64,000 bases of DNA, taken from positions 186,001 through 250,000 of the forward strand of contig JAEBDY010000014.1 of the NCBI GenBank assembly GCA_049997955.1. Direction: 5' to 3'. Below are positions 24,501-33,106 of this stretch, piece after piece. This DNA comes from Umezawaea sp049997955 (GTDB taxonomy: Bacteria > Actinomycetota > Actinomycetes > Mycobacteriales > Pseudonocardiaceae). A program made the position numbers and the translations under genes. Numbering within the stretch: the stretch's first letter is position 1; every line of letters begins with the position of its first letter. A model generated the notes under the pieces. The model did not search any database. It saw only the letters and a program-made list of their open reading frames with translations, and had not been told where the DNA came from.

Positions 24501-24559
24501 CGGGCGAACCCGTGCGGCGCACCGCGGGCAAGAAGCGGCCGTTCATCGACACCTGGTAG
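21557..24559 (+). CDS. Single-chain multidomain acyl-CoA carboxylase (long-chain LCC type)
   Basis: 1000 residues containing all carboxylase activities in one chain. Biotin carboxylase occupies about 1-420, with HPGYGFLSENAGFA, the ATP-grasp glycine loop at 152-163 (VKAVAGGGGKGM) and FLEANPRLQVEHTVTE. A biotinyl domain follows at about 428-475 (VVVEAMKMQHV, biotin Lys451). Both carboxyltransferase halves make up about 500-1000 (GGGGRPGDTD, then CDTPGFMVGPDAE and YGLGAQAMAGGS). This order matches the single-chain long-chain acyl-CoA carboxylases known from mycobacteria; the product would be a malonyl-type thioester. The start GTG/ATG context is at 21557 behind GGAGG. A CTAAGC-type operator overlaps the leader. 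Confidence 0.9.
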   Translation: MPGLLVANRGEIAVRILRTAADLGLRTVAVHSADDADALHVRLADVAVRLDGVGPAPYLDVDRLVGAALEHGCDTVHPGYGFLSENAGFARACADAGLVFVGPSPDVLALLGDKSRARALAVDLGVPVLEGTGPVDSDAAHRFFAEHGPVMVKAVAGGGGKGMREVRRVEDLPAALDRCRAEAEAAFGSGEVYLERLLTRARHVEVQIVGTTVLGDRDCSLQRDHQKVVEIAPAPRLDPDLRKALHDAATRIAEAVAYRGVGTVEFLVSPDGAFVFLEANPRLQVEHTVTEEVTGLDLVRVQLELAAGGDPDLAHRERGCAVQLRVTLGAAGTITAFHPATGPGIRVDTHAHGGYRASDRFDALLAKLVVHAVDLDTALRKARRALAEFHVDGVPTNLAFLRDLLDRDLSDAHTGFLDGLPAPGGQDGPRSPVAGTVVGVEPGSVVVEAMKMQHVVATGSGRVLVAVGDAVAEGAPLAESGDLADAVETAPVDPDHIRPDLAEVLARHDFRRPDAEAKRHGTGHRTARENVADLCDDFVEYGGLAIAAQRQRRSLAELVDRTPADGLVAGIGTVDGRQAVVMAYDYTVLAGTQGVRNHAKLDRMLALAGQRRLPVVLFAEGGGGRPGDTDHGMVSALDTGSFHAMAELSGAVPLIGIVSGRCFAGNAVLLGTCDVIIATADSTIGMGGPAMVEGGGLGVFRPEEIGPMDVQVPNGVVDVAVADEAEAVAVAKKYLSYFTGPTADWTCPDQRALRHAVPENRLRAYDVRTVVDTLADTGSALELRRAFGRGVVTALIRVEGRPIGLIANDPAHLGGAIDADAADKAARFLQLCDAFDLPVLSLCDTPGFMVGPDAERTATVRHLSRMMVVAANLDVPFGLVVLRKAYGLGAQAMAGGSLAVPRFAISWPSGEFGPMGLEGAVRLGFRRELEAIADPQERQAAFDRMVAASYEHGKALNLATAFEIDDVVDPADTRRWIATSFAGEPVRRTAGKKRPFIDTW

Positions 24560-24766
24560 CCGTCGAGCCGTTGACCAGCGCAAACCAGGAGTCCCCCGGT
24601 GGTTGAGACCCCCCGACGCACACGCTACGGCGGGGGTACGACGGTTTTCGGTCCTTCCAAGCCGGGGGGAATGACACGGTCGGGTGAACCCCGAACCACC
24701 CCCGTCAACGGTGGAGGGCCACCACCACACCGGGAACGCAACCGCCGTGCCGTACGTTTCGGCACC

Positions 24767-27088
24767 GTGACCACACTCATGGCACGGCTGAAGCAGCGGA
24801 TGCGTCGGTTCGCACAACGCCCCGGCTCGGCCGACCTCACGCCCTACCGGACCCTGCTGACCGCCGTGAACACCCACGAGGAGCGCGTCGGCGCGCTCAC
24901 CGACGAGGAGCTCACCGAAGCGGCCAAGGAGCTGCGCGAACGCTCGACGTTCGGCAAGGACGAGCTGGTCGAGGTGTGCGCGCTGGCCAGGGAGGCCGCG
25001 GACCGCGCACTGGGGCTCCGCCCGTTCGACGTGCAGATCCTCGGCGCGCTCGGCCTCCTGGAGGGCCACGTCGTCGAGATGGCCACCGGTGAGGGCAAGA
25101 CGCTGTCCGGCGCCATCGCGGCGGCCGGGTTCGCGCTGCGCGGCGACCAGGTGCACGTGGCGTCGGTCAACGACTACCTCGCCCAGCGCGACGCGGAGTG
25201 GATGGGCCCGCTCTACGAGTTGCTCGGCGTTTCCGTGGGGTGGCTGAGCCAGAGCTCCAAGCCGGACGAGCGCCGGGCCGCCTACGAGGCCGAGGTGACG
25301 TACGCGGCGGTCAGCGAGATCGGCTTCGACGTGCTGCGCGACCGCCTCGCCGTGGACGAGGCCGACCGGATCGTGCCGAAGCCGCGCGTGGTGCTGGTCG
25401 ACGAGGCCGACTCCGTGCTCGTCGACGAGGCCCGCGTGCCGCTGGTGCTCGCCGGGTCGACCGCGAACGAGGCCGCCGACCCCGTCATCGCCGACCTGAT
25501 CCGCAGGCTGCGCAAGGACCTGCACTTCGAGGTCGACGACGAGGAGCGCAACGTCTACCTGACGGGTGCGGGCTCCGAGGCCGTCGAGCGGGCGCTGGGC
25601 GGCATCGACCTGTACTCCGACGAGCACGTGCAGACGACGCTGAGCAAGGTCAACGTGGCCCTGCACGCGCACGTCCTGCTGCACCGCGACATCGACTACA
25701 TCGTGCGCGACGGCAAGGTCCACCTGATCAACGACACCCGCGGCCGCATCGCGCGGCTCCAGCGCTGGCCGGACGGCCTGCAGGCCGCCGTCGAGGCCAA
25801 GGAGTCCGTGGCGGCGACCGACTCCGGCGAGGTGCTGGACTCGATCACCGTCCAGGCGCTGCTGAACCGGTACCCGACGGTGTGCGGCATGACCGGCACG
25901 GCCGTGGCCGTCGCCGAGCAGCTGCGCACGTTCTACACCCTCGAGGTCCTGGTCATCCCGTCGAACAAGGAGTGCGTGCGGGACGACGAGGCGCCGCGCC
26001 TGTACACGACGCTGGAGCTGAAGGAAGCGGCGCTGGTCAAGGAGATCGCGTCCGTCCACGAGACCGGCCGCCCGATCCTGGTCGGCACGCTCGACGTCGC
26101 CGAGTCCGAGCGGCTCTCCACGAAGCTGCGCGCCGCGGGCCTGGAGCCCGTGGTGCTGAACGCGAAGAACGACGCCGAGGAGGCGACGATCATCGCCGAC
26201 GCGGGCTCGTTCGAGCGGATCACCGTGTCGACGCAGATGGCGGGCCGCGGCACGGACATCCGCTTGGGCGGCCACGACGGCGAGGACCATGACCGGATCG
26301 TCGAACTGGGCGGCCTGTACGTGGTCGGCTCCGGCAGGCACACCTCCAGCAGGCTGGACGACCAGCTGCGCGGCCGCGCTGGCCGCCAGGGCGACCCCGG
26401 CGGCTCGGTGTTCTTCGGCTCGCTGCAGGACGAGCTGGTCACGCAGTTCGCACCGGACCACGACGAGCCCGTCGACGTGGAGGACGACGGCCGCATCACG
26501 GACGCGGGCACGCTCCACACGGTCGAACACGCGCAGCGCGTGGCCGAAGGCGTCCACCTGGAGATCCACCGCAACACGTGGCGGTACAACAAGCTGGTGG
26601 AACACCAGCGCGAACTCCTGGTCGCCCACCGGAACCGCGTCCTGACCACCGACGCGGCCTGGGAAGAACTGGCGAAGCGGTCCCCGGAAAGGGCGACCGA
26701 GTTGAAGGAGGACGTGCCGGAGGAAGTCCTGGTGTCAGCGGCGAGGGCGATCACGCTGTACCACCTGGACCAGCGCTGGAGCGAACACCTGACGTTCCTG
26801 ACGGACCTCCGCGAAGGCATCCACCTGCGCGCGCTGGCACGCCAGAACCCACTGGACGAATTCCACCGCGAAGCGATCCCGACGTTCAACCGCATCGTGC
26901 CGGACTCGTGGGAAGCAGCCGAGGAGACCTTCGCCGAGGCGAAGATCGGCCCGGACGGCGCGGAACTGGCGGCAGCAGGGGTGAAGCGCCCGAACACGAC
27001 GTGGACGTACCTGGTCCACGACAACCCGTTCTCCTCCGGCCTTGAGGAAACCTTCAAGGGCTTGGTGAAAATGGTCAAACGCCGCTAG
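24767..27088 (+). CDS. secA2: Accessory Sec translocase ATPase SecA2
   Basis: 773 residues from GTG 24767; ATG 24779 is an alternative, and homology starts around MARLKQRMRRFAQRPGS. The SecA motor is complete: Walker A MATGEGKTLSGA, DEAD-like LVDEADSVLVDEARVPLVLA, and motif MAGRGTDIRLGG in the second ATPase domain. The C-terminal zinc-binding SEC-C motif and linker of SecA1 are missing and the protein is shorter, as for actinobacterial SecA2, which exports a subset of proteins with the SecYEG channel. The frame extends upstream to 24599, but that leader is non-homologous. The gene is followed by a strong terminator. Confidence 0.93.
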   Translation: MTTLMARLKQRMRRFAQRPGSADLTPYRTLLTAVNTHEERVGALTDEELTEAAKELRERSTFGKDELVEVCALAREAADRALGLRPFDVQILGALGLLEGHVVEMATGEGKTLSGAIAAAGFALRGDQVHVASVNDYLAQRDAEWMGPLYELLGVSVGWLSQSSKPDERRAAYEAEVTYAAVSEIGFDVLRDRLAVDEADRIVPKPRVVLVDEADSVLVDEARVPLVLAGSTANEAADPVIADLIRRLRKDLHFEVDDEERNVYLTGAGSEAVERALGGIDLYSDEHVQTTLSKVNVALHAHVLLHRDIDYIVRDGKVHLINDTRGRIARLQRWPDGLQAAVEAKESVAATDSGEVLDSITVQALLNRYPTVCGMTGTAVAVAEQLRTFYTLEVLVIPSNKECVRDDEAPRLYTTLELKEAALVKEIASVHETGRPILVGTLDVAESERLSTKLRAAGLEPVVLNAKNDAEEATIIADAGSFERITVSTQMAGRGTDIRLGGHDGEDHDRIVELGGLYVVGSGRHTSSRLDDQLRGRAGRQGDPGGSVFFGSLQDELVTQFAPDHDEPVDVEDDGRITDAGTLHTVEHAQRVAEGVHLEIHRNTWRYNKLVEHQRELLVAHRNRVLTTDAAWEELAKRSPERATELKEDVPEEVLVSAARAITLYHLDQRWSEHLTFLTDLREGIHLRALARQNPLDEFHREAIPTFNRIVPDSWEAAEETFAEAKIGPDGAELAAAGVKRPNTTWTYLVHDNPFSSGLEETFKGLVKMVKRR

Positions 27089-27100
27089 AAAAGAGCCAGA

Positions 27101-27131
27101 AGCGCCCGCCGTCCACAGGACGGCGGGCGCT
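27101..27131 (+). terminator. secA2 terminator
   Basis: AGCGCCCGCCGTCC pairs perfectly with GGACGGCGGGCGCT around ACA, 12 bp after the secA2 stop, and is followed by CTTGCTT. Confidence 0.8.
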
Positions 27132-27181
27132 CTTGCTTGGTACCCGCAAGCGCCCACCGGCAAGCGGAAGCACGCACCCAA

Positions 27182-27318
27182 CCCGACGCACTCCCCCTCC
27201 GCCGCCCCGATCCGAAGCGTCCTCAGCATTTTTCTTCGTTTGTCAAGGCATCTTTCCCGCCTTGACAAATCAAGGAAAATGGTGGAGACAATTGCGCGAG
27301 CGGGGTGGCGTAGGGGGA
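27182..27318 (-). repeat. Intergenic hairpin repeat family A, copy 2
   Basis: Reverse-orientation copy of 15687-15820. The hairpin TTTGTCAAGGC / GCCTTGACAAA and both flanks (GCTTCGGATCGGGGCGGCGG and CCCGCTCGCGCAATTGT on the minus strand) are conserved. Scattered differences, some in the outer stem, show that it is older than the family B copies. It lies 50 bp beyond the secA2 terminator. Confidence 0.8.
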
Positions 27319-27471
27319 ACCACCGCGACCTTCACGCGCGGGTCCGACGGGCTGTGGCGATGGCTCCCAGCGCACAGGTCCAACGGCCGGACACAGCCAA
27401 CTGCGGCTCCCGGCGACCGCGAGCAGCCGATGGTGGCTCCCGTCAAAGCCGAGCACTGGCCCAGCCGCCGT

Positions 27472-27597
27472 CGTGCTGTGGCCGATTTGACTCGGGGACC
27501 CCTCGATTTGACCCTTGATCGGGCTAAAAGGGCAGTCCCGAAAGCCTGCCCGATCACCAATTTTAAGGGTCAAATCCCCCGAGTAAAATCGGCCACG
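27472..27597 (-). repeat. 126-bp nested palindromic repeat family B, copy 2
   Basis: Inverted copy, identical over all 126 bases to the copy at 51048-51173. On its right-hand element side (27330-27471) the sequence shows three spaced GGCTCCC repeats. It lies in an 847-bp gap with no gene, near repeat A copy 2. Confidence 0.92.
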
Positions 27598-27906
27598 TCT
27601 GCGGCCCTGGCCACGACTTCCGCAGTGGGTCACCCGACTGAGCGGCAGGTGTTGGTGCACTGACCACCGCTGCGGCCTGGTCTGATGGGTCAACCGGACC
27701 GCGCGGCAGATGGTGGTCCACATAGGAATGCTCAGCTTGGTCATAGGTCATCCGGCCACAAGCAGACCAGCCCCGCTCGTGCAGCGAGTCCACGACCGTC
27801 AAGTTTGCGCAACGTGCAAGTCCCTCACTCGAACGCCGCACCCATTTCACCCGGACACCAACCTCCGGGTCACATCGCCGATCGCATCACCGGCCAAGCC
27901 AGCACC
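27598..27906. other. Non-coding gap
   Basis: About 310 bp between repeat B copy 2 and a hairpin. Short open frames on both strands lack ribosome binding sites and protein-like composition. No RNA gene or further repeat was recognised. Confidence 0.4.
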
Positions 27907-27929
27907 CCGGCGGGATCGCCGCCGGGGCA
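27907..27929 (-). terminator. GC-rich hairpin after a small hypothetical gene
   Basis: CCCCGGCGG pairs with CCGCCGGGG around GATCG, 6 bp past the stop codon of the small minus-strand gene. A second hairpin (27974-27998, CCCCGGCAGGC and complement around TCT) lies inside the 3' end of that gene. Confidence 0.5.
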
Positions 27930-27935
27930 CCGGGT

Positions 27936-28220
27936 CTAGGAGTTGCGACCCCTCGATGAGGTGACCCGGTTCTCCCCGGCAGGCTCTGCCTGCCGGGGCA
28001 TCATCGACTTCGACGTCACCGAGAGGTGGGTTTCGGTGAGCGCGCGTATCTCCGCCAGCAGGTCCAGGTGTTCCTGGGATGGCGGGGGGCCGACGAAGTT
28101 CGAGTGGTCGTGCGCAGTTCGTTCAGCACGCCTTGCCAGGTGCTGAATCCGTCGAATGAGTACCAGGTCTTCGTCCGAGACCTGCGAGCGCCGTTGCTCC
28201 ATCACCACAGCAGCGTTCAC
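27936..28220 (-). CDS. Small hypothetical protein
   Basis: 94 residues. Not a family I recognise. The central part is helical and charged (DLVLIRRIQHLARRAERTAH, then EHLDLLAEIRALTETHLSV), resembling other small actinobacterial hypotheticals; the last 20 residues are low-complexity and overlap a perfect hairpin at 27974-27998. There is no clear ribosome binding site for GTG 28220 or the in-frame ATG 28202. It sits 48 bp from the Rieske oxygenase gene on the same strand and could be the last gene of that operon. It could also be a non-gene. Confidence 0.45.
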   Translation of the reverse strand: MNAAVVMEQRRSQVSDEDLVLIRRIQHLARRAERTAHDHSNFVGPPPSQEHLDLLAEIRALTETHLSVTSKSMMPRQAEPAGENRVTSSRGRNS

Positions 28221-28268
28221 CCACGGCGGTGGGATGGTCCATCCCCTAGCCGAGGGAACCTCGTTGCG

Positions 28269-29387
28269 TCACATCAGTACCCGTTCGATCCATTCATGAA
28301 ACTGCCCGATGTGGTGTTCCGAGGGAACCAGTACACCGCCCTTGGCATACACGCGTGACGACATCGCCGGTTGGCATCGCTCACAGGCATCGAAGTCCTG
28401 TTCGTTCACCCGGTGGAACAGCTCTACCGAGCGGGACACGTCGCGGCCTTCCGCCACTACCTGTTTTGCGTACAGCCAATCGCACTCCACGATCGTGAGA
28501 TCGGGTGCCATCGGGTACATCCGATGGATGATCACGTGATCGGGGACGAGGTTGATGAAGACCTGCGGGCGGATGGTGATCGCGTAGTAGCGGCGGTCCT
28601 GGTCGTCGCTGACGCCCGCCAGCTTGTCGAAACCCTCACTGCCGTCCACGGTGAAGCCGTTGATCTCCGCCCCGAACTCGGCGCCATGTCCCACGTAGTA
28701 CTGAGCGGCGTACCCATCCGCGAATTCGGGCAGCACCTCGGTCAGTTCCGGGTGGATCGTGGCGCAGTGGTAGCACTCCATGAAGTTCTCGATGATGAGC
28801 TTCCAATTCGCCTTCACCTCGTACCTGATTCGTCTGCCGACTTCCAGTTCGTCGATCTCGTAGCCGTCGAGGGCGGTCAACTCGCCGAGGCGTTCGGTGA
28901 CGGCGCTCTGCACGGTGTCGGCGAAGGACGGCGGGTCCTCCGCCAGGGTGATCCAGGCGTAGCCGAGCCATTCGCGCAGGTGCACGGTGGTGAGGCCGTA
29001 CTCGACGCGGTCGATGTCCGGCATGGACGTGAGGTTGGGCGCGGCGATGAGCTTGCCGTCCAGGCCGTAGGTCCAGGCGTGGTAGGGGCATTGGAAGGCG
29101 CGTTTCACCGAACCGGACTCGGTGGTGCACAGCCGTGCGCCGCGGTGGCGGCAGACGTTGAGGAACGCCTTCAGGGAACCGTCCCTGGCGCGGGACACGA
29201 TGACGCTCTCGCGGCCCACCGTGACCGTGCGGAAGTCGCCGGGGTCGGGGAGGTCCGCGCTCCGGACCGCGCAGAACCACATCTGCTCGAAGATGCGGGC
29301 CTGTTCGGCGGCGAAGACCTCGGGGTCGGTGTAGTAGCGGCCCGCGAGGGTGGGGACGAGGCTGCTCGGCTGCTCGGTCGCGGTCAT
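28269..29387 (-). CDS. Rieske aromatic-ring-hydroxylating-type oxygenase, probable glycine betaine monooxygenase (GbcA-like)
   Basis: 372 residues from ATG 29387. Rieske cluster ligands are Cys79, His81, Cys100 and His103 (CRHRGARL ... CPYHAWTYG). The mononuclear iron site has His207 and His212 in ENFMECYHCATIHPEL. Family and context point to oxidative demethylation of glycine betaine to dimethylglycine: the next genes encode sarcosine oxidase and dimethylglycine oxidase, and a Rieske ferredoxin with its reductase lies nearby to deliver electrons. The start overlaps the sarcosine oxidase stop by ATGA. Stachydrine or carnitine-type demethylation is the main alternative. Confidence 0.85.
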   Translation of the reverse strand: MTATEQPSSLVPTLAGRYYTDPEVFAAEQARIFEQMWFCAVRSADLPDPGDFRTVTVGRESVIVSRARDGSLKAFLNVCRHRGARLCTTESGSVKRAFQCPYHAWTYGLDGKLIAAPNLTSMPDIDRVEYGLTTVHLREWLGYAWITLAEDPPSFADTVQSAVTERLGELTALDGYEIDELEVGRRIRYEVKANWKLIIENFMECYHCATIHPELTEVLPEFADGYAAQYYVGHGAEFGAEINGFTVDGSEGFDKLAGVSDDQDRRYYAITIRPQVFINLVPDHVIIHRMYPMAPDLTIVECDWLYAKQVVAEGRDVSRSVELFHRVNEQDFDACERCQPAMSSRVYAKGGVLVPSEHHIGQFHEWIERVLM

Positions 29388-30547
29388 CCGGTGGCCACCT
29401 TCTCTTCCGAACCGGTCAGCCGGGCGGGGTCGAACAGGCCGATGGGGTGGCTGGTCGTGCCGTCGGCGATCAGGTCGGCGACGATCTCGCCGACCACGGG
29501 CACGAACTTGAAGCCGTGGCCGGAGAAGCCGCACGCGACGACGACGGCCTGGTGGTCGGGGTGGCGGGCGATGACGAAGTGCTCGTCGGCCGTGTTGGTG
29601 TACATGCAGGTCGCCGCGCGCAGGAAGGCGCCGGGCAGCGTGGGCATCGCCGCGCCGACGAAGTCGGCCATCGCCGCCACCTCGTGGTCGTGCACGGTGC
29701 GGTCGATGGTGTCCGGGCCGCACGGGTCGCCGCCGCGGAAGAACGCGACCTTCACGCCGCCGTCGATCCCGTTGTGCGCGGGGAAGCCGTAGAACTGGCG
29801 GCCCTCGGGGTTCTCCCAGATGTAGACGGGATGCCGGTCGGCCAGGAACGGACTCGCGCCGCCCGTCGGTTCGAACCAGTACTGGACCTGGCGTTCGATG
29901 ACGAACGGAACGCCGAGGTCGGCCAGCAGGCCGGGGGCCCAGGCGCCGGGGCAGATCACCAGCTGTTCGGCGCGGTAGGTGCCCTGCGCGGTCACCACCT
30001 CGACGCCGGCGTCGGCGGTCCAGGAGAGGACCTCCTCCTCGAAGCGCAGTTCGGCGCCGGCGCGGGCGGCGAGGTCGAGGTGCGCGCCGACGCTGGCCTC
30101 GGGCACGACGAGTCCCGCGCCCGCCTCGTAGAGGGCGATGTCCTCGTCGGTCGGGCGCATGGTCGGGAAGCGGCGGCGGATCTCGGTCGCGTCCAGCAGC
30201 TCGTGCGGCAGGTTCCACTCCCGCGCGGACCGCAGGCTGCCGGAGACCGTGCGCGACTCCGGCCTGCCGACCATGATCCCGCCGACCCGGTGGAAGATCT
30301 CGCGGTCGGAGTCGGCCTCGACCTGGTCCCACATCTCGTGCGCCCGCAGCAGCAGCGGCACGTACGCGGGGTCCTCGAAGTAGGCCTGCCGGGTGATGCG
30401 GGACCCGCCGTGGCTCGACCCCTTGGTGTGCACGGGCGCGAACTTCTCCAGGCCGAGCACGCGCTGCCCGCGTTCGGCGAGGCGGTACGCCGCGGCGCTG
30501 CCCATCCCGCCGAGACCGATCACGATGACGTCATAGGTGTCGGGCAC
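29384..30547 (-). CDS. soxA: Monomeric sarcosine oxidase / N-methyl amino acid oxidase
   Basis: 387 residues. FAD-binding GLGGMGSAAAYRLAERG at the N-terminus, the GSSHGGSRITRQAYFEDPAY segment typical of monomeric sarcosine oxidase and N-methyltryptophan oxidase, and a C-terminal ACGFSGHGFKFVPVVGE in which the Cys is the expected covalent flavin attachment point. It would oxidise sarcosine to glycine, formaldehyde and H2O2, the last step of the glycine betaine route. It overlaps the Rieske oxygenase gene by four bases and starts 4 bp after the dimethylglycine oxidase gene, so the three form one operon. Confidence 0.9.
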   Translation of the reverse strand: MPDTYDVIVIGLGGMGSAAAYRLAERGQRVLGLEKFAPVHTKGSSHGGSRITRQAYFEDPAYVPLLLRAHEMWDQVEADSDREIFHRVGGIMVGRPESRTVSGSLRSAREWNLPHELLDATEIRRRFPTMRPTDEDIALYEAGAGLVVPEASVGAHLDLAARAGAELRFEEEVLSWTADAGVEVVTAQGTYRAEQLVICPGAWAPGLLADLGVPFVIERQVQYWFEPTGGASPFLADRHPVYIWENPEGRQFYGFPAHNGIDGGVKVAFFRGGDPCGPDTIDRTVHDHEVAAMADFVGAAMPTLPGAFLRAATCMYTNTADEHFVIARHPDHQAVVVACGFSGHGFKFVPVVGEIVADLIADGTTSHPIGLFDPARLTGSEEKVATG

Positions 30548-30551
30548 GGCG

Positions 30552-32945
30552 TCAGCTCCTCAACCGGGTCATCTTCGGGTCGAACAGGGGCTCCTCGGCG
30601 ACGACGGCAGCGATGCGCTCACCGAAGTACTCGACCTCCACCGCCTGGCCGGGCAGGGCCAGGTCGGCGGGCAGCCACGCGTACGCGATGGTCACGCCGG
30701 TCGTGTAGCCGTAGGCCGCGCTGGTCACGTACCCGGCGGGGGCGCCGTTCACGTGCACGGGTTCGCTGCCGAGCACCACGGCGTGCGGGTCGGCGATGGT
30801 CAGGCAGGTCAGCTTGCGGGTCTGCTCCCTGGCCGCGAGGGCGTCGCGGCCGACGAAGTAGCCCTTGTCCATCCGCACCGCGAACCCGACCCCGGCCTCG
30901 TACGGGTCGTGCTCGGTGGTCATGTCGGTGCCCCAGGCCCGGTAGCCCTTCTCCAACCGCAGGCTGTTGAACGCGCTGCGGCCCGCCGCGATGACGCCGT
31001 GCGCCTGCCCGGCCTCCCACAGCACGTCCCACAGCTCCCGACCGAGGTCGGCGGTCGTGTACAGCTCCCAGCCGAGCTCGCCCACGTAGGACAGGCGCAT
31101 CGCGGTGACGGGAACGTTGCCCACGAAAGCCTTCTGCGCCTTGAAGTAGCCGAGCTTCGTGTCCACAGTGGAGATCGGCTCGACGAGGTCGCGGGCCAGC
31201 GGCCCCCACAGGCCGACGCAGCACGTGCCCGCGGTGGTGTCGCGGACCTGGACGCTGCCGTTGCCCGGCAGGTGCCGGGTCAACCAGTCCAGGTCGAGGT
31301 TCCCGTTCGCGCCGACCTGGAACCGGTTCTCCGCCAGCCGGGCCACGGTGAGGTCGCTGCGGACGCCGCCGTCCTCGCCGAGCAGCAGCGTGTAGGTCAC
31401 CGCGCCGGGCTTGCGGGCGAGGTTGTTGGTGGTCATGGTCTGGAGGAAGTCGAGCGCGCCGGGACCGGTGACCTCCAAGCGCTTCAACGGGGTCATGTCG
31501 AACATCGCCACCCGGCTGCGGGTCACCAGCGCCTCCGCGCCCGCGATCGGCGACCAGAAGCGGGACGCCCACTCGTTGCGCGCCGGGATGTCGGCGACCT
31601 CCGGCAGGTCGGCGTTGGCCTCGTACCAGTGCGCGCGCTCCCAGCCCGCGCCTTCGAGGAACACGCCGCCGAGCGCCTGCTGCCGTTCGTAGAACGGGCT
31701 GGTGCGCAGCGGGCGCGGGTCCTCCAAGGGCTGCAACGGGTGCAGGATGTCGTAGACCTCGACGAAGTTCCGGCAGCTGCGCTTGCGCACGTAGTCGGGC
31801 GCGAGCTGCACCTCCTCGAACCGGTTGAGGTCGGCGGAGTGCAGGTCCTGCTTGGGCTGGCCGTCGACCAGCCACTCCGCGATGGCCCGTGCGACACCGG
31901 CGGAGTGGGTGATCCACACGGCTTCGGCGACCCAGAAGCCGTCCAGGTCGGGGTGTTCGCCGAGCAGCGGCATGCCGTCGGTGGTGAACGAGAACAGGCC
32001 GTTGATGCCGTCGTCCACCTTGGACTCCGCCAGCACGGGCAGCAGGTCGACGGCAGCGGCCCACGAGTCCTCGAAGTCCTCCGGCGTGAACAGCCGCTCG
32101 GAGGCCATGGACCTGGTGAACCGCGGGTCGCCGATCTCGCGGGGGTCGATGGGCATCGGGGTGTGCCCGTAGGCGCCGATGCCGAGCCGGTCGCCGTGGC
32201 CGCGGAAGTACAGGTCGGCGTCCTGGTGGCGCAGGATCGGGCCGCCGACGTCGCCGGTAGGCAGCGCCGTGGTCTTCGCGTACTGGTGCGCCATGGGCAC
32301 GAGCGGGACGGCGAGGTCGACCATGTCGCCGAGCAGCGGGCCCCACATCCCGGCACACGACACGACGACGTCGGCCTTGAACGCGTCGGTCTCGGTGGTC
32401 ACGCCGGTGACCCGGCCCGCGGCGCGTTCGATGCCGGTGACCTTCTGGTGCGGCACGAACGTCGCGCCGCGCGAGATCGCCCGTTCCGCCTGGGCCTGCG
32501 CGGCGGGGACGGGCCTCGCGAGCCCGTCGGTCGGGATGTGGAACCCGCCGAGCACCTTGGCGACGTCGAGCAGCGGGTGCAGCGCGACGCACTCGTCCGG
32601 CGTGAGCAGCGCCGTGTCCACGCCCCACGCGGTGGCCCAGCCGTGCCGCCGCTTCAGCTCGGTCAGCCGCTCCGGCGTGGTCGCGACCTCCAGGCCGCCG
32701 ACGGCGTGGAAGCAGCCCAGTTCGCCGTACTTGCGCGCGGTGTAGCTCGCGAACTCGGTCATGGTCTTGTTGCCCGTGGTCTGGAACACCAGCCCCGGCG
32801 CGTGCGAGCTGGACCCGCCCGTGGCGAACAGCGGGCCCTGCTCCAGGACCGTGACGTCGGTCCAGCCCCGCTCGGTCAGCTCGTCGGCCAGCGCGCAGCC
32901 CACGATGCCCGCGCCGACGATGACCACCCGTGGTCGACCCGCCAT
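30552..32945 (-). CDS. Dimethylglycine oxidase-type FAD/GcvT fusion protein
   Basis: 797 residues. An N-terminal DAO-type flavoprotein (VVIVGAGIVGCALADELTER, then GGSSSHAPGLVFQTTGNKTM, where the His is the expected covalent flavin site) is fused to a C-terminal GcvT-like folate-binding half (VAMFDMTPLKRLEVTGPGAL, LSYVGELGWELYT, NSLRLEKGYRAWGTDMT). This is the architecture of bacterial dimethylglycine oxidase, which demethylates dimethylglycine to sarcosine and passes the one-carbon unit to tetrahydrofolate. It is first in the minus-strand operon with soxA and the Rieske oxygenase. The upstream gap carries GTTGCG half-sites that may bind the adjacent IclR protein. Confidence 0.9.
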   Translation of the reverse strand: MAGRPRVVIVGAGIVGCALADELTERGWTDVTVLEQGPLFATGGSSSHAPGLVFQTTGNKTMTEFASYTARKYGELGCFHAVGGLEVATTPERLTELKRRHGWATAWGVDTALLTPDECVALHPLLDVAKVLGGFHIPTDGLARPVPAAQAQAERAISRGATFVPHQKVTGIERAAGRVTGVTTETDAFKADVVVSCAGMWGPLLGDMVDLAVPLVPMAHQYAKTTALPTGDVGGPILRHQDADLYFRGHGDRLGIGAYGHTPMPIDPREIGDPRFTRSMASERLFTPEDFEDSWAAAVDLLPVLAESKVDDGINGLFSFTTDGMPLLGEHPDLDGFWVAEAVWITHSAGVARAIAEWLVDGQPKQDLHSADLNRFEEVQLAPDYVRKRSCRNFVEVYDILHPLQPLEDPRPLRTSPFYERQQALGGVFLEGAGWERAHWYEANADLPEVADIPARNEWASRFWSPIAGAEALVTRSRVAMFDMTPLKRLEVTGPGALDFLQTMTTNNLARKPGAVTYTLLLGEDGGVRSDLTVARLAENRFQVGANGNLDLDWLTRHLPGNGSVQVRDTTAGTCCVGLWGPLARDLVEPISTVDTKLGYFKAQKAFVGNVPVTAMRLSYVGELGWELYTTADLGRELWDVLWEAGQAHGVIAAGRSAFNSLRLEKGYRAWGTDMTTEHDPYEAGVGFAVRMDKGYFVGRDALAAREQTRKLTCLTIADPHAVVLGSEPVHVNGAPAGYVTSAAYGYTTGVTIAYAWLPADLALPGQAVEVEYFGERIAAVVAEEPLFDPKMTRLRS

Positions 32946-32963
32946 CCGTGCCCTCCCACCGGA

Positions 32964-33007
32964 GTTGCGACAGGCGCTTGGTGTTCCGCCCTCTGCAACA
33001 AGTTGCG
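32964..33007. promoter_or_regulatory. GTTGCG half-sites upstream of the dimethylglycine oxidase operon
   Basis: GTTGCG at 32964-32969 and TGCAACAAGTTGCG at 32994-33007 lie 19-62 bp upstream of the operon start. The same half-site occurs at the IclR start codon and upstream of the ferredoxin gene, which suggests IclR operators. Confidence 0.45.
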
Positions 33008-33106
33008 CTCAGCGCCCCCCGATGTCAATCCCTCCATCCGAGTAGTCGCACGTCGGAAATATGGCGTTCGGCCGCTACCGGCGGGTAATGGGACAGAACG
33101 GCAAGA

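Noticed and set aside
22265..26629. Very long minus-strand open frame (1454 codons) opposite the carboxylase and secA2
   Set aside because: It is antisense to two clearly homologous genes, is rich in Arg/Gly/His/Val/Gln typical of GC-rich shadow frames, and matches no protein family.
28269..30332. Longer Rieske oxygenase frame reaching 30332
   Set aside because: The upstream part overlaps the sarcosine oxidase gene in another frame. The ATG at 29387 with its ATGA overlap marks the true start.
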